Shown piece after piece: positions 10,925 through 20,694 of a stretch of DNA of 64,000 nt. Made by a program: the position numbers and the translations under genes. The stretch is from Kryptolebias marmoratus (lineage: Eukaryota > Chordata > Actinopteri > Cyprinodontiformes > Rivulidae). Below the pieces are notes generated by a model. That model searched no databases and was not told the origin of the DNA. It was given only the letters and a program-made list of their open reading frames with translations. Position 1 is the first letter of the stretch; every line of letters begins with the position of its first letter. The stretch spans positions 16,836,173 through 16,900,172 of the forward strand of contig NC_051431.1 in the NCBI RefSeq assembly GCF_001649575.2, read 5' to 3'.

Positions 10925-12712
10925 AAACCTAATGGCCCCCACCCCCCACCTGTCAAGATCTTTGGGCAAAGATCCCTCATGGGGTGAGCCCCCCCTCAGT
11001 CGTTGTGTGTGTAAAATATAACTGCTTTCATGTTAAAGGTAGATTGCATTGAGTTTTCCAATTCCCCTCAGCGTTATGGAGCATTTAGGCAATCTTTACC
11101 ATTTTCTGCACCGAAGCTCTGATAGATTTATTATCCTAAGCACTGAGATACAGACAGAAAAGTGGATAGTGAACGAGGGGGAGCATTAAGCCTCGGCAGA
11201 GTAAAATATTTCCCTCAGGAGTCAGAAAACAAAGCTGCAAATAGAGCACTTCAGTCTATCTGAGCAGCCAATCTCAAACCCAAAATGATTCGGGAGACAG
11301 GACTCCAAAAGAGTCCTGACATTGATGTGATTTGTGAACGGCAAGGAAATACATTTGTAAACAAGTTTGTCATATCTCCTTTAGCGTGTGATCCGAGTTC
11401 AGAGATACGAAATGATGGTCTTCAAAGTATGAATAAAACAAACACTCTAAGACCAAAACAGTCTTACAAGTCTTTTTAATTGTACCACAGGGTGAGAATA
11501 TTATTTTATCCAAACTATTGTCCTAAATGAATGGCACATCTGAACTGTAAGTAATTAATTTTATCCACAGAAATAAATGCAAATTAAAACATTTTCTTAT
11601 TAAAGTATTTTAGGCAAACAAAATAAAAAACGATCAAACTCATTCCATTTTCAGGTCAGTTTAACTCTGTTTACTTGGGGTTTGAAAACCGATGTCAGAT
11701 TGAACCGTCTGCATTAATGAGGGTCAGAGAGTCCCAACAAACGGTACGTGACGCTGTCAGATCGAGAATCAATTGGTGTAAAACATTTTTTGCTCTAAGA
11801 TGCTTCAGCAGGAAGTTGGACCAACTGAGACCAACAGACCGAAAAAAAAAAAAGACTAAAAACTAACAAAGAACAGGAAATGAGAGCGAAAATAAGTGAG
11901 CCGTAAAACTCACCGGGGGCCCTGACAGTATCCCCCCATGGCGAACACATTGGGTATGATGCGGTGGCCGTTGCGTGCAATTGGCTTGACACAATTCTAA
12001 ACATCCTTGACAAAAGATAAACAAATTTAAACTTAGCCTGAAGTGTGGAGGCAATTCAGAGGAGCGACTAGTATAACAAACAAAAAGCAGGCAGATTACT
12101 GGAGCCTGTGCAGCTTTTGTCAGAGAATCACGACAGATCTATTTATTCCTCGTGCTGTACTCCAAGCCTCCTTTATTACTTTATTGTAAAAATGGGAAAT
12201 TTTCCCATGAAATTATCAAAGTAGTTGTCTCGTGCAAGACATCGCAAAAAAAAATCATCCAGGGGACATTTCATATTTAAAAAAAACTAAACAAAATACA
12301 CGAAATAACCCAGAAATGTACATTGCTTCTATTGAGTAGTTCAGCGAGGTCTGCTGGAGCGCTGGTGGAGCTCTGATGGGAGGGGAGGGGATGATAAAAC
12401 ACGATATAGAAAGTGTAAGTAGTAACAATGTTCCTGGCACGTTCTCAGCTGCCCCCCGTTGGCTCATATGAAGGGTTTGAACGCTCCCATCACCTCCATC
12501 TTTCTGTGTCTTTCTGATGCACTCTAGTCTGGACTCAGCCACCCGCTGAAGGCACCTTGGCGTGTCCCTGAGTGCCTGAGGGCTTGATGAGGTTTGGCAA
12601 CAAGCCGTTTATTGAGGTTTGGTCCAGGATCAAAACCTCACAACTCAGTCTGTAGTGCTCAGCAATGGTCTCATCCTCACCTTTGCGTGAGAATCATATT
12701 TACTTAATCAGC
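10925..12712. other. Gene-free stretch
   Basis: No gene or structured repeat recognised. High-complexity AT-rich DNA; scattered short open frames have no family resemblance. Confidence 0.6.
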
Positions 12713-13435
12713 TACACTATTTAAACAAAAGTATTTGACCACATCTGGTAACTGCAGCATTCAGGTATTTCAGTCAGGGTTTGGGCCCTTAGTATCTCCA
12801 GTGATGGGTACTTCTAATGCTTCAGCCCACCAAGATATTTTGGACAATGTTACGTTTCCAACTCTGCAGCAACACTTTGGTGAAGACCCTTTCCTATTCG
12901 CAAAGCAAGGTCAAAGGTCAAGCTTATTTATAAAGCACATTTACAAACAAAGCCCTGCCATCCCAAAGCGATCTACAAGAGTAAAAAATTTATTTATTTA
13001 CTTTTTAAATTTGGTAGTTGTGATGATGCAAGAAATCCGTTATATATTCAGGTCAATTTCCTTAAGTGCTTTAAATACAAGTAATAAAATCCTAAGCTGG
13101 ATCTTGCAAATTGCAAAAATCCAGTGTAGAGAGGCCAATACCGGGGCGACGTGGTCAATCAGTGAGCGAGCTGCTGCATTTTGGACCATTTGCAGGTGAT
13201 GAAGAGATGAATGATTTATTACACAACATTCGATGTAAAAAGAACTATACAGACATGGTTTGATGAGTTTGGTGTGGAACAACTTGACTTGTCCACACAA
13301 AGCCTTGACCTGAACCCCACTGAGCACCTTTGGGATGAACTGGAGCAAAGATGGTGAGATTGCCAGACCGTCTGGTCCAACACGATTCCCTGATCTCATA
13401 ATGGTGTGGCCAAATACTTGCATCCATATAGTGTA
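12713..13435 (+). mobile_element. Tc1/mariner-like transposon, degenerate and interrupted
   Basis: The left terminus tacactatttaaacaaaagt and the reverse complement of the right terminus (tacactatatggatgcaagt) are inverted repeats, both continuing into atttg(a/g)ccaca and bounded by TA. Internal text (gggtacttctaatgcttcag, ccaagatattttggacaatg, gaaccccactgagcacc, tttgggatgaactgga) is the 3' part of a Tc1-family transposase gene, including the region that reads P-x-E-H-L-W-D in these proteins. Much of the 5' transposase is deleted, and a LINE fragment interrupts it at about 12912-13230. It is inactive. Confidence 0.85.
12912..13230 (-). mobile_element. LINE fragment (L2/Rex-like RT C-terminus and 3' UTR)
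   Basis: On the minus strand, from about 13205 down to 13040, the frame reads HHLQMVQNAAARSL, then HVAPVLASLHW and IQLRILLLVFKAL. This is the conserved end of the reverse transcriptase region of L2/CR1-group fish LINEs. It is followed by a 3' UTR that reads tttgtaaatgtgctttataa ataagctt on the minus strand, the usual tail of these elements. The piece is 5' truncated and sits inside the Tc1-like element, so it is younger than that insertion. Confidence 0.85.
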
Positions 13436-14024
13436 TGTGTTTGACATGATGCTAAATGCACATATCTGAGTGCAATACACGTCAGATTGATGTCCATCAT
13501 GATGAAATAAACTGTCCTGATAATGACCTTGCATGGGCTCTGTAGAACTGCATGCTTTAGAATGGTACTTGGGATATACAGTATTCTTCTCATGACTTCA
13601 CACGTCCTTACATTGTGTTCCTTTCCCTGCCCCAGAATCAGCTGCTGCTTGTTATTTGTTGAAGTGAGAGAAGATGTGGAGAAAATAAAGTGCAGAGTGT
13701 GTGCTGCTGGGACAAGGTGCTGCGGCGGGCTGCAGGTAGGTTGTTTTCGTGCCAAAATTGAGCCCCGCCACTGTCACTGAGGTTGCAGGGGAAAAGACTG
13801 TGTATTTGCTGAGAGAATCAAGTAGGTAGAGTCCAGCAAGCCGGTAAGCACTAAGAAAAACAACCACTTTTTTTTTTCTTCCACAGTCTTGCTCACAGTG
13901 AGCAATCTGAGTCATGTCAAACTGGGTAGAGTTAAAGCTTTATATTTACTTATCGCCCGTCGCCACAAAAGGCAGGCAACCATGTACTCTCCCGTGTCTG
14001 TGTGCACACGTGGGCTTGCCTGTC
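13436..14024. other. Gene-free stretch
   Basis: No gene or repeat recognised. Confidence 0.55.
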
Positions 14025-14568
14025 GGTTAACTTTTGTAGTTCACCCGATTCAAGATGGCCGTAACACCTAATCAGCCTTGGTCAGCAAAGAAATTGCTAA
14101 AACTCAGTAAACATTACAGATATTGAGCTCAAACTTGGTGCGGTGGGAACTGAAACTCATCTCCAACACAAACTCTGAGTGCTAGCAGACTGCACACGAT
14201 CTTTATTTAAAACTTTTTAACTTTTGGTGTTAACCCTGTCTGTCTGTTAGCAAAATATGTCATCAACCAGTGGATGGATTTGAATGAATCTAAAAAAAAA
14301 AAATCACTGAATGGCGCATCTACAACTGATTAACTTCTGAAGATAACTTGATTCAAGATGCCTGCCACAACTAATCGTCTTTAGTAAACACAAAAGTGGC
14401 TACAGCTTGGTCAGTTTTACAAATATTGAGCTAAAATTTGGTGTGGTAGTAGCTGAAAGTCATCCCCATCACATACTCTGAGTGCTAACAGATCGCATGA
14501 GATCTTTATTTAAAATTTTAGCATGCAAAGTGATTGGTGGTATGCATTCCTTCAAGGAATGCTAGTTT
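14025..14568 (-). repeat. Family A dispersed repeat (two monomers)
   Basis: Minus orientation: the cap gcattccttcaaggaatgc lies at 14544-14562. Two monomers follow each other. The landmark 'ttggtg(c/t)ggt..agctgaaa(c/g)tcat' occurs at about 14135 and 14438, 'ctctgagtgcta' at about 14176 and 14478, and the YY1-like 'caagatg' core at about 14051 and 14355. The monomer period is about 303 bp here. No reading frame. Confidence 0.8.
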
Positions 14569-15433
14569 AATCTATCAAGCGCTTCTTTAATTTTTGCACT
14601 ATTCTCTAATATCTTATTTACAGCCATCCTGTCACCCCATATGTTTGCTGCAGGCATTACAGCTCACAAGTGCCTCACCATTCTGTATTACAGCCTGCTG
14701 TAAGATAGCATTATCACTAATATTATGGTTCAACAGAGAACTGTTTACCAATCAGGCCACGGGCAGAGAAAGGATCATAAATAATTCAGTGGAGTCGGCA
14801 CTTTCAAATTCCGGGAAGTATCAAAGACTGGTGGTGGATGAGACCGGCTATAAATGTCAGTAAACACTCCAAGTTGAGGACAGTGGGTCTAATCAGGTTC
14901 TGATGTAATCAAGTCGTGGAGGCTGATACGGGAGGGACCCTCCGTGGAACTCAGTCAGCTGAGGCTCCACATGCCGTCTTTTCACCACATGGCTTTGTTA
15001 AATCACAACACGAGCCGTTCAGTTTCATGGTCGCTAAACTTTTAAATTGATGCCGAGGGAGTTTTCTCGTCTGGCTGCTGCTTTCTTGACCTTATCTGAT
15101 TCAGAGACCTTGATTAGACCTTACTATGGGACACTCAATACAAGCGCTGAGTCTGGCGCTGATATTGATCCCACCGAGCTATAAAGTTAAAGCAAATCTC
15201 ACACGCCGTCTGGCCTTTTATTGCCTCGTTCAAACGTGACATCCTTCGGGATGTATCCGAACCGGACTCACAGGGGACAAAGGGCCTCTAATTTTAGTCT
15301 TATGTAACAAACAGAACCGTTTTTAATGAGGCTGGCTGTTCAGCATCACATTAACACGCCGCTTCGGACTCGGTCGCATATAAACGGGGGGTTTAAAAAT
15401 GAACAGAGACGGTTTTTCTCCCCTCGGTCTCAC
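14569..15433. other. Gene-free stretch, possible conserved noncoding DNA
   Basis: High-complexity, repeat-free sequence, especially about 14870-15300, with several homeodomain- and GATA-type words (gtctaatcagg, cttatctgattc, cttgattagacc). No exon recognised. Its position 5 kb upstream of the pde2a promoter makes a distal regulatory element possible, but this is inference. Confidence 0.35.
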
Positions 15434-15660
15434 CTTGTTTACGGAAGCAGCTCGGCTCCGTGTGTTTGAGCGCGAACTGAAGCAACAGGAATTTCCTCTC
15501 TCATAAAAATAGGCTTCGGTACACTTTATTGCGACGCACCGGTCACCAAACACTGCTGTCGCGTCACAGCTGCTGCTGCTGCTTAGTGTCCCTCTCTGTG
15601 GCGATGAGCCTTCGTTTGTTGTTACATTGAAACTCAGGTAAGAGTTTAGCTCTAACACAG
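15434..15660 (-). other. Candidate minus-strand exon with splice donor
   Basis: On the minus strand an open frame from an ATG at 15658 runs to gtaaacaag followed by gtgaga (15433-15428), a good donor. The segment has raised CpG content compared with its flanks. Translation (MLELNSYLSFNV at the start, serine-rich run in the middle) resembles no family I know. It could be a first exon of a divergent transcript or chance. Confidence 0.2.
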
Positions 15661-16919
15661 CTGGGTACTGGTATCTTTACGCATGCGTAAAATGTGAAGG
15701 AAAACACTGAATTTAAAAAAGTTATTTCCTATTGAATAAATGTTTTTGCTCAGATGGTGCCCACTGAAGTCGTTTATCTGACCCAAGTTTCAAGAATCAG
15801 TAGAAGAAGTCCAGTTGCCTTCTGTTGAACCACTTAGGATCGTAATGTCCTGGATGGCTGAGAATCTACACCAATGTAGCCGAGTAGAATCTAACCTGGA
15901 GGCCTCAGACACAACTATTACGCCCATAAAAACATGTTTAGACATAACTGGGAACAGCAGATCTGTATGCCGACGGACTTAGTGTGCACACATGCACACA
16001 AAGCCAAACTTGACACAAGATCCACAATCGCCTTCGCCCTTTTGAATCTCTTTTCCATCGCCTCCCCGTGTCCTCCAGCTCCACTGCTCTCTGTGACGAC
16101 CTCCGGCCCATCCTTCACTCCGATCGTCCCACGTTTTGGTCCTCTTCAAGCCAACATTCAATCCTGCGTATTTTTATTTTTTCTATTTATTTTTGAATTT
16201 CTGTGATGACTTTGGATGCTACGCAACCAAGCAGCAGCAAGGAGAAAAAAGACAGCATAGCCACTGATTTGAGACCTCCTCTGGTCTTTTTCTGTAATGG
16301 CAGGACTGTCTGGCTTGAATCAAACTTGATCTGTTTAGACAGCGATACAGAGATCATCCATATGCCGCAATTTTCTGTTGATGTCTAAAAACAGCCAAAG
16401 CAGCACCGTAGACCGCAGTGACATCCTTATTGTGTCCCTGCATTTATATTTGTCAAACAGACGACATAATTCTTTTATAAAAGTATGATAAACAAGGTTA
16501 AACACAACTTGATAGTTAGTTATACAGCAAGTAGCTTCTGTGATAACTCGTAGTTTTGACTTGGCAGTTTTTACGTGTTCTTATTCCGTGTGAGAAGAAA
16601 GGCACAGCTCCCCACCGAGCCTCTCGCTCCCACGGTGTGGGCAACCGTCCCGCATCTGTAGCGTCTTGGCCTGCACGCTCCAGGAATTTACTCAGTCTCT
16701 TTGCTGTTCCTGGACTTAGATCTTTGATGTTTTTTTCCTTGAATCTACAGGAGCCGCTTCTTACAGCTACTCCACTTCGTCTTTTAGTCCTTTACTTTTT
16801 GTCAGGCTTCGAGCTTTCCTTCTACTTACTTGGTCTTTGGACTGATTAAATCCCATCCTCCTTTTTTCTCATAGATGTCCCTGTATATTATTCCACCTAC
16901 TTGCCCATGGTGTTCCGTG
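15661..16919. other. Gene-free stretch
   Basis: No gene recognised. The part from about 16560 may be a further, more decayed extension of the R4-like LINE that follows, but I could not read conserved protein there. Confidence 0.45.
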
Positions 16920-17470
16920 TTTGCTGTACATACCTTATCTTAAATGTTGTATATGCTGAACTGCTCGCGTTCGCTGCATCAGTCTGTGTTGTTTCATCCT
17001 TGATCGTGGCTTTGATGCTCACTTCCTCTTAGTGTACAGTCTCAGGGTGTGGGACTTGGGGTAAAACCCTCCGTGCATTGTGAGGAGCTTTCGTGTCTTG
17101 ATGTCAGGAGCTTCTATCTCCTCATTTGGCCAGGTTATTATACCAGCGGGGAATCTGATGACTGGCAGTGGACTTAATTCTTGCCGTTCAGCCGGCTCTT
17201 CAGGACCTGCTTTACTCTCTGTAGGTACTTGGTTGTGACTGACATTCTTGCAGACTCATCATGGTTACTATATGCCTGTGGGATTCGAATGTATTTGGTG
17301 AACAGCTGCAACGTTGCCTTCAGGTGGTTCAACCCCTTCAGATCTGATCACTTTGCCTCTCTTGGATATGGATCCACCACATTTATCCACTCCAAGTGAC
17401 ATTCCACTGTCCTTGATGTACAGTGTATCCCGGTGAGGTGGCTCAGTAACTTGATGTCTCACTTATTTTT
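16920..17470 (-). mobile_element. LINE relic, probably R4/Dong-like, RT C-terminal region
   Basis: Minus-strand conceptual reading with frameshifts gives GVDKCGGSISKRGKVIRSEG at 17398-17339. It is followed by EGNVAAVHQIH, then TTKYLQRVKQVLKSRLNGKN, PAGIITWPNEEIE, and DIKTRKLLTMHGGFYPKS near 17110-17050. These blocks are in the order found downstream of the YMDD catalytic motif in a fish LINE usually placed near R4/Dong. The catalytic motif itself lies outside the fragment. Clade assignment is from memory. Several stops and frameshifts show it is dead. Confidence 0.8.
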
Positions 17471-17529
17471 GAATCTTTGTATTGATCTGACTGGAGGGGT
17501 TCAGGTCTATGCAGCACAGTAACAGGAAC

Positions 17530-17840
<311 letters not shown>

Positions 17841-18126
17841 TTCTCTCTCTGTCTAGTTTTGAACATGTTAAAAAAAATGGGGTTCCATAATAGCCACAGA
17901 GTCGAAGCAGGCAGAACGACCACCTTTGAAACCAAATCGGGACTGACTGGAGACAAAAACAGAATAAATTGCCATCAAGTTCTGACAACATTAAGACAAT
18001 GTGATTAGACCGCAACCAAAAAAAAAATGGCTTGGTGTTCACAGGAATGAAGAAACTCTGCTCATCTGGTCCCTGCTAACACTGAAGCAGGGTGGAGGGG
18101 ACCCCAGAGATAATAAACCTATGATC

Positions 18127-18145
18127 TAATAATAATAATAATAAT
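18127..18145. repeat. (TAA)n microsatellite
   Basis: Six or so TAA/ATA triplets. Confidence 0.85.
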
Positions 18146-18244
18146 GTTAGAAATTGTGATGAAGGACAGGCTGATTAACACATGTAAGCAATTAAAGCCA
18201 AATTACCAAGTTGTCAATCAGCCACAGTCAGTGTGTGCTCAGGA

Positions 18245-18370
18245 GTAGTGATGGGCCAATTGAGCCACAGCTTTGAATCACGCTCCAAGCAGGAAAGCCA
18301 ATTTCAAATAAAGCCCCACTTTGAGGCTTTCTTCATTCTCCCCAAAATCATGTGATCGATGACGAACGAA
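18245..18370. repeat. hAT-like terminal relic
   Basis: The start tagtgatgggccaattgagc, followed by cagctttgaatcacgctcc and gaggcttt, resembles the terminal region of fish hAT non-autonomous elements (tagtgatggg.. gaggcttt). No matching inverted end was found. Confidence 0.35.
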
Positions 18371-19189
18371 GCCTCGCTTTTGGTTCACTTGGAGATCTGC
18401 CTCACTGAGTTAATCCCAGACAGGCAGGAGCTCATCAGAGACATGCGGGGAGGAAAAGAAAGAAACCTCTTAACTTTTGACTTTTTTTTCCACCACTTTG
18501 TGAACTTTTCTTATGAAAACCCCAACAACTTGAAAATGAAAAATTTAATTACAGAAATGAAACAAACCAGAGCAACACAAAACAACCAGCTGACATCACT
18601 GGTAAGGCACAACAAAACATAAATGAGTCAAATAAGTTCAGGTCTGAGGCAAATACAAAGTCTAAAAAAACTTTTAGATTTCTCTTAAATTTTTATATGA
18701 TCCCAGCATCTCAAATGTCAACAAGGCAGGAGAAATGATACAAAAACACACAATTATAAACACATTATATATGTCTATTTGTCTACTTGCATTATTAGAT
18801 TATTAGAAGAAGAAAAACTATAGTTGTGTTGTTCCAGTGCCTTAGAAACCAATTTAAACATGATATAATTGTAAGAATTCTGACTGCAAACTCCTATTTT
18901 ACATATTTGTCTCAAACTTCGGATGCACAGGAGCTGCAGAGCATTTGAAGCCTGGGAAAGTGAGCCATTTTTAAGAGACAATTGGCTGGAAAGCTTGATT
19001 GCTTCACAGAGCTTCATCCGGCCATCACTGTGGTGCAGCTGATCAGCGATCAGCCCGTGTAATTAGAAACACCTGTTGGTGTTCATGGCTGCGGGCTTCA
19101 AGTGCGGTAACGTGACTCGAAATATGTATTTTCTTTTTTAGCGGTACGTGATCAGGCAAGAGTCTTTTCTTAACCCACGCTCGCCGAAA
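18371..19189. other. Gene-free stretch upstream of promoter
   Basis: AT-rich DNA with no recognised exon or repeat, grading into the CpG-rich promoter at about 19.19 kb. Confidence 0.6.
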
Positions 19190-19283
19190 ACAGCTGTCTG
19201 AAACTGATAGTCAGCTGAAAGGACGTAAAACTCGTCCAGGGAAAACTCGTCCAGGGCCGCCCGGCTCTTCCGCACGGGAAAGC

Positions 19284-19293
19284 CCATATATGG
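19284..19293. promoter_or_regulatory. Perfect CArG box (SRF site)
   Basis: ccatatatgg matches the serum response factor consensus CC(A/T)6GG exactly and is self-complementary. It lies 769 bp upstream of the pde2a start codon inside the CpG-rich domain. The motif match is seen; binding is inferred. Confidence 0.6.
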
Positions 19294-19388
19294 CAGAGGA
19301 CGAGTGCTGGACCTTGAGACCTGCGGAGCCCCGTGACCGACGCGCCGTGGAGTGCGTTTTATTTGTTTTTTTATTTACAGGTTTTTTT

Positions 19389-19415
19389 ATTTATTTATTT
19401 ATTTATTTATTTATT
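19389..19415. repeat. (ATTT)n microsatellite
   Basis: About seven ATTT units within a longer T/A run (19369-19421) that interrupts the GC-rich promoter. Confidence 0.9.
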
Positions 19416-19715
19416 TTTTATTGTAACCCCGTCGGCTCGACCTGATAAGATGTGCGGAATCGTTTGGAACCGGGCTGCGTGAAGGGACGCGGCCAAGGCG
19501 CGAGGGCGCGCAGGGAAAGTTCATTATTCACCACACGAGTTGAGTTCCCACGGGCGTGGAGGGCCAGCAAGTGGACTGAGGAAAACTGTTTTTATTTTTT
19601 ATTTGTCTTTGCAGAGCACGAGGACGGACGGGGTGGTGGGAGGAGGTGGGTGACGTAGCTCAGCTTTTGGTTGTTGTTGTGTCCATGTGGTGCTGAACGT
19701 GGAAACACCAGCTGA

Positions 19716-19718
<3 letters not shown>

Positions 19719-19752
<34 letters not shown>
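19719..19752. repeat. (CT)n microsatellite in promoter
   Basis: 34 bp of uninterrupted CT, 300 bp upstream of the start codon. Such GA/CT tracts are common in core promoters; it may lie in the 5' leader if transcription starts upstream. Confidence 0.95.
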
Positions 19753-19755
<3 letters not shown>

Positions 19756-19825
19756 GTGTCTCCTGCTCAGCTGTTACATCCTCGCGCTCGCCGCAGCTCG
19801 CAGGGTATCAGTTACCGGCTCCTGA

Positions 19826-19830
19826 CCAAT
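19826..19830 (+). promoter_or_regulatory. CCAAT box
   Basis: ctgaccaatcaccg contains CCAAT in the preferred NF-Y flanking context (ACCAATCA). It lies 223 bp upstream of the start codon. Confidence 0.5.
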
Positions 19831-19879
19831 CACCGCGCGCTGTCGGAGCACGAGAGGAGAGCAGACCGGAGGGAGGCGG

Positions 19880-20052
19880 ACGGCGAGGCGAGAAGCGGCA
19901 CACACCCAGCCATCTCTCCATCCACACTCCGGCTGCTCTCTCTCTCTTCCTCTTCCTCGGCTTCCTTCCTTCCTCCCCATCCTGACTGACGGACTGACTG
20001 ACTGACTGCAGCTGTTCGGCTCAAAAGAAGGAGGCGCGAGGCAGGATGCGCG
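19880..20052 (+). other. pde2a: Presumed 5' leader of pde2a
   Basis: GC-rich sequence directly preceding the start codon, with pyrimidine-rich segments (about 19925-19980) and a gactgactgactgac repeat near 19985-20008. The 5' boundary is a guess from the CCAAT position. It contains an upstream ATG at 20046. Confidence 0.4.
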
Positions 20053-20090
20053 ATGGGACAAGCGTGCGGACACGCGCTCCTCTGCCGTAG
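20046..20090 (+). other. Short uORF overlapping the pde2a start
   Basis: An ATG at 20046 in aggATGC context (A at -3, C at +4) opens 14 codons ending TAG at 20088-20090, in the +2 frame relative to the coding start at 20053. Because it starts seven bases before and ends inside the coding sequence, ribosomes that use it cannot reinitiate at the main start by simple forward scanning. Confidence 0.6.
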
Positions 20091-20111
20091 CCAGCCGCCG
20101 TCCTCTGAGCT
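20053..20111 (+). CDS. pde2a: PDE2A (PDE2A3-type), coding part of exon 1
   Basis: Encodes cGMP-stimulated 3',5'-cyclic nucleotide phosphodiesterase 2A, a dimeric enzyme with tandem GAF domains and a C-terminal catalytic domain that hydrolyses cAMP and cGMP and is activated by cGMP binding to GAF-B. Only the first 19 codons plus two bases are here: MGQACGHALLCRSQPPSSE. The first twelve residues match mammalian PDE2A3 almost exactly. Gly2 is the N-myristoylation site and Cys5 and Cys11 are the known palmitoylation sites that anchor this isoform to membranes; all three are present. The ATG is in gcgATGG context (G at -3, G at +4). The exon ends in phase 2 at a GTGAGT donor, which suits a downstream exon shared with the other isoforms. 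GAF and catalytic exons lie beyond the window. The serine/proline segment after Arg12 differs from mammals, as expected for a rapidly changing linker. Confidence 0.93.
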
Positions 20112-20117
20112 GTGAGT
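20112..20117 (+). other. pde2a: Splice donor of pde2a exon 1
   Basis: gagct|gtgagt: the six intronic bases match the GTRAGT consensus fully. It interrupts the codon begun by CT, giving a phase 2 intron. Confidence 0.9.
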
Positions 20118-20200
20118 ACCGAGCGTCTCCTCCAAGTACCTGCTCAGGTGCTGGAGGAACACATGGTGTCTTAGAGCGGAGTGTGTGAGCTGTAGTAATA

Positions 20201-20223
20201 GTGTGTGTGTGTGTGTGTGTGTG
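20201..20223. repeat. (GT)n microsatellite
   Basis: GT run of about 23 bp, 90 bp inside intron 1. Confidence 0.95.
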
Positions 20224-20449
20224 ACCTGCTGGGGTGTCATCAGCACCACTGACAGCGGCAGTGAGCACCTGCCAATCACAGTCGCTACGCATCCGTCGCC
20301 AAAGCGTAGCGCCACGGCGTCTCCGGAGGATCTGCTGACCTTTATCGCGCCGTTGGATCTTTCACAACGCCAGAAACTCTTCCTCCTCCTAAAAACACTC
20401 CTTCAGCAGGAGCAGATCCATTTGCTGCCACATCTCCCTCCTAATGCAA

Positions 20450-20461
20450 CCCCCCCCCCCC
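20450..20461. repeat. Poly-C run
   Basis: Twelve C in a row, followed by TCCCCC. Confidence 0.95.
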
Positions 20462-20694
20462 TCCCCCTGATCTGTGGAGAATCGTCCTTTAAAGCGTAAT
20501 TTTAAGGACCCAACCACATTATCCTTAAACTGTGGAGCTGCTTCCACACCTCAGCACCCTCCATCAGTTAGAACCTCTAATATCAATGCTCTAATAAGCA
20601 GTCAGTCATGGTTTATCGATGAGCCACCGGCCTGTGGAAAAATGTACTAATTTGTAGCCTGACCTGGAAAAAAGGGGGTTGTGAACATAATGTG

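Larger units (their letters stand above)
19190..20340 (+). promoter_or_regulatory. pde2a: CpG-rich promoter of pde2a
   Basis: A sharp rise in G+C and CpG density (for example acgcggccaaggcgcgaggg at about 19488, and many CpG through 20100) surrounds the first coding exon, while both flanks are AT-rich and CpG-poor. No TATA box is placed near the exon; a CCAAT box (19826-19830), a tgacgtag CRE-like word (about 19649) and a CArG box (19284-19293) are visible. A CT-repeat (19719-19752) lies inside. The transcription start was not determined; a site between about 19.85 and 19.95 kb would suit the CCAAT box. Confidence 0.8.

Noticed and set aside
12735..13199. 154-codon + strand frame
   Set aside because: It crosses the Tc1-like sequence and the reverse-oriented LINE fragment, so it is a chance fusion of two dead elements.
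19687..20499. Several overlapping frames across the CpG-rich promoter on both strands
   Set aside because: High GC removes stop codons; the short frame at 20053 has a protein match and a donor, the long ones have neither.
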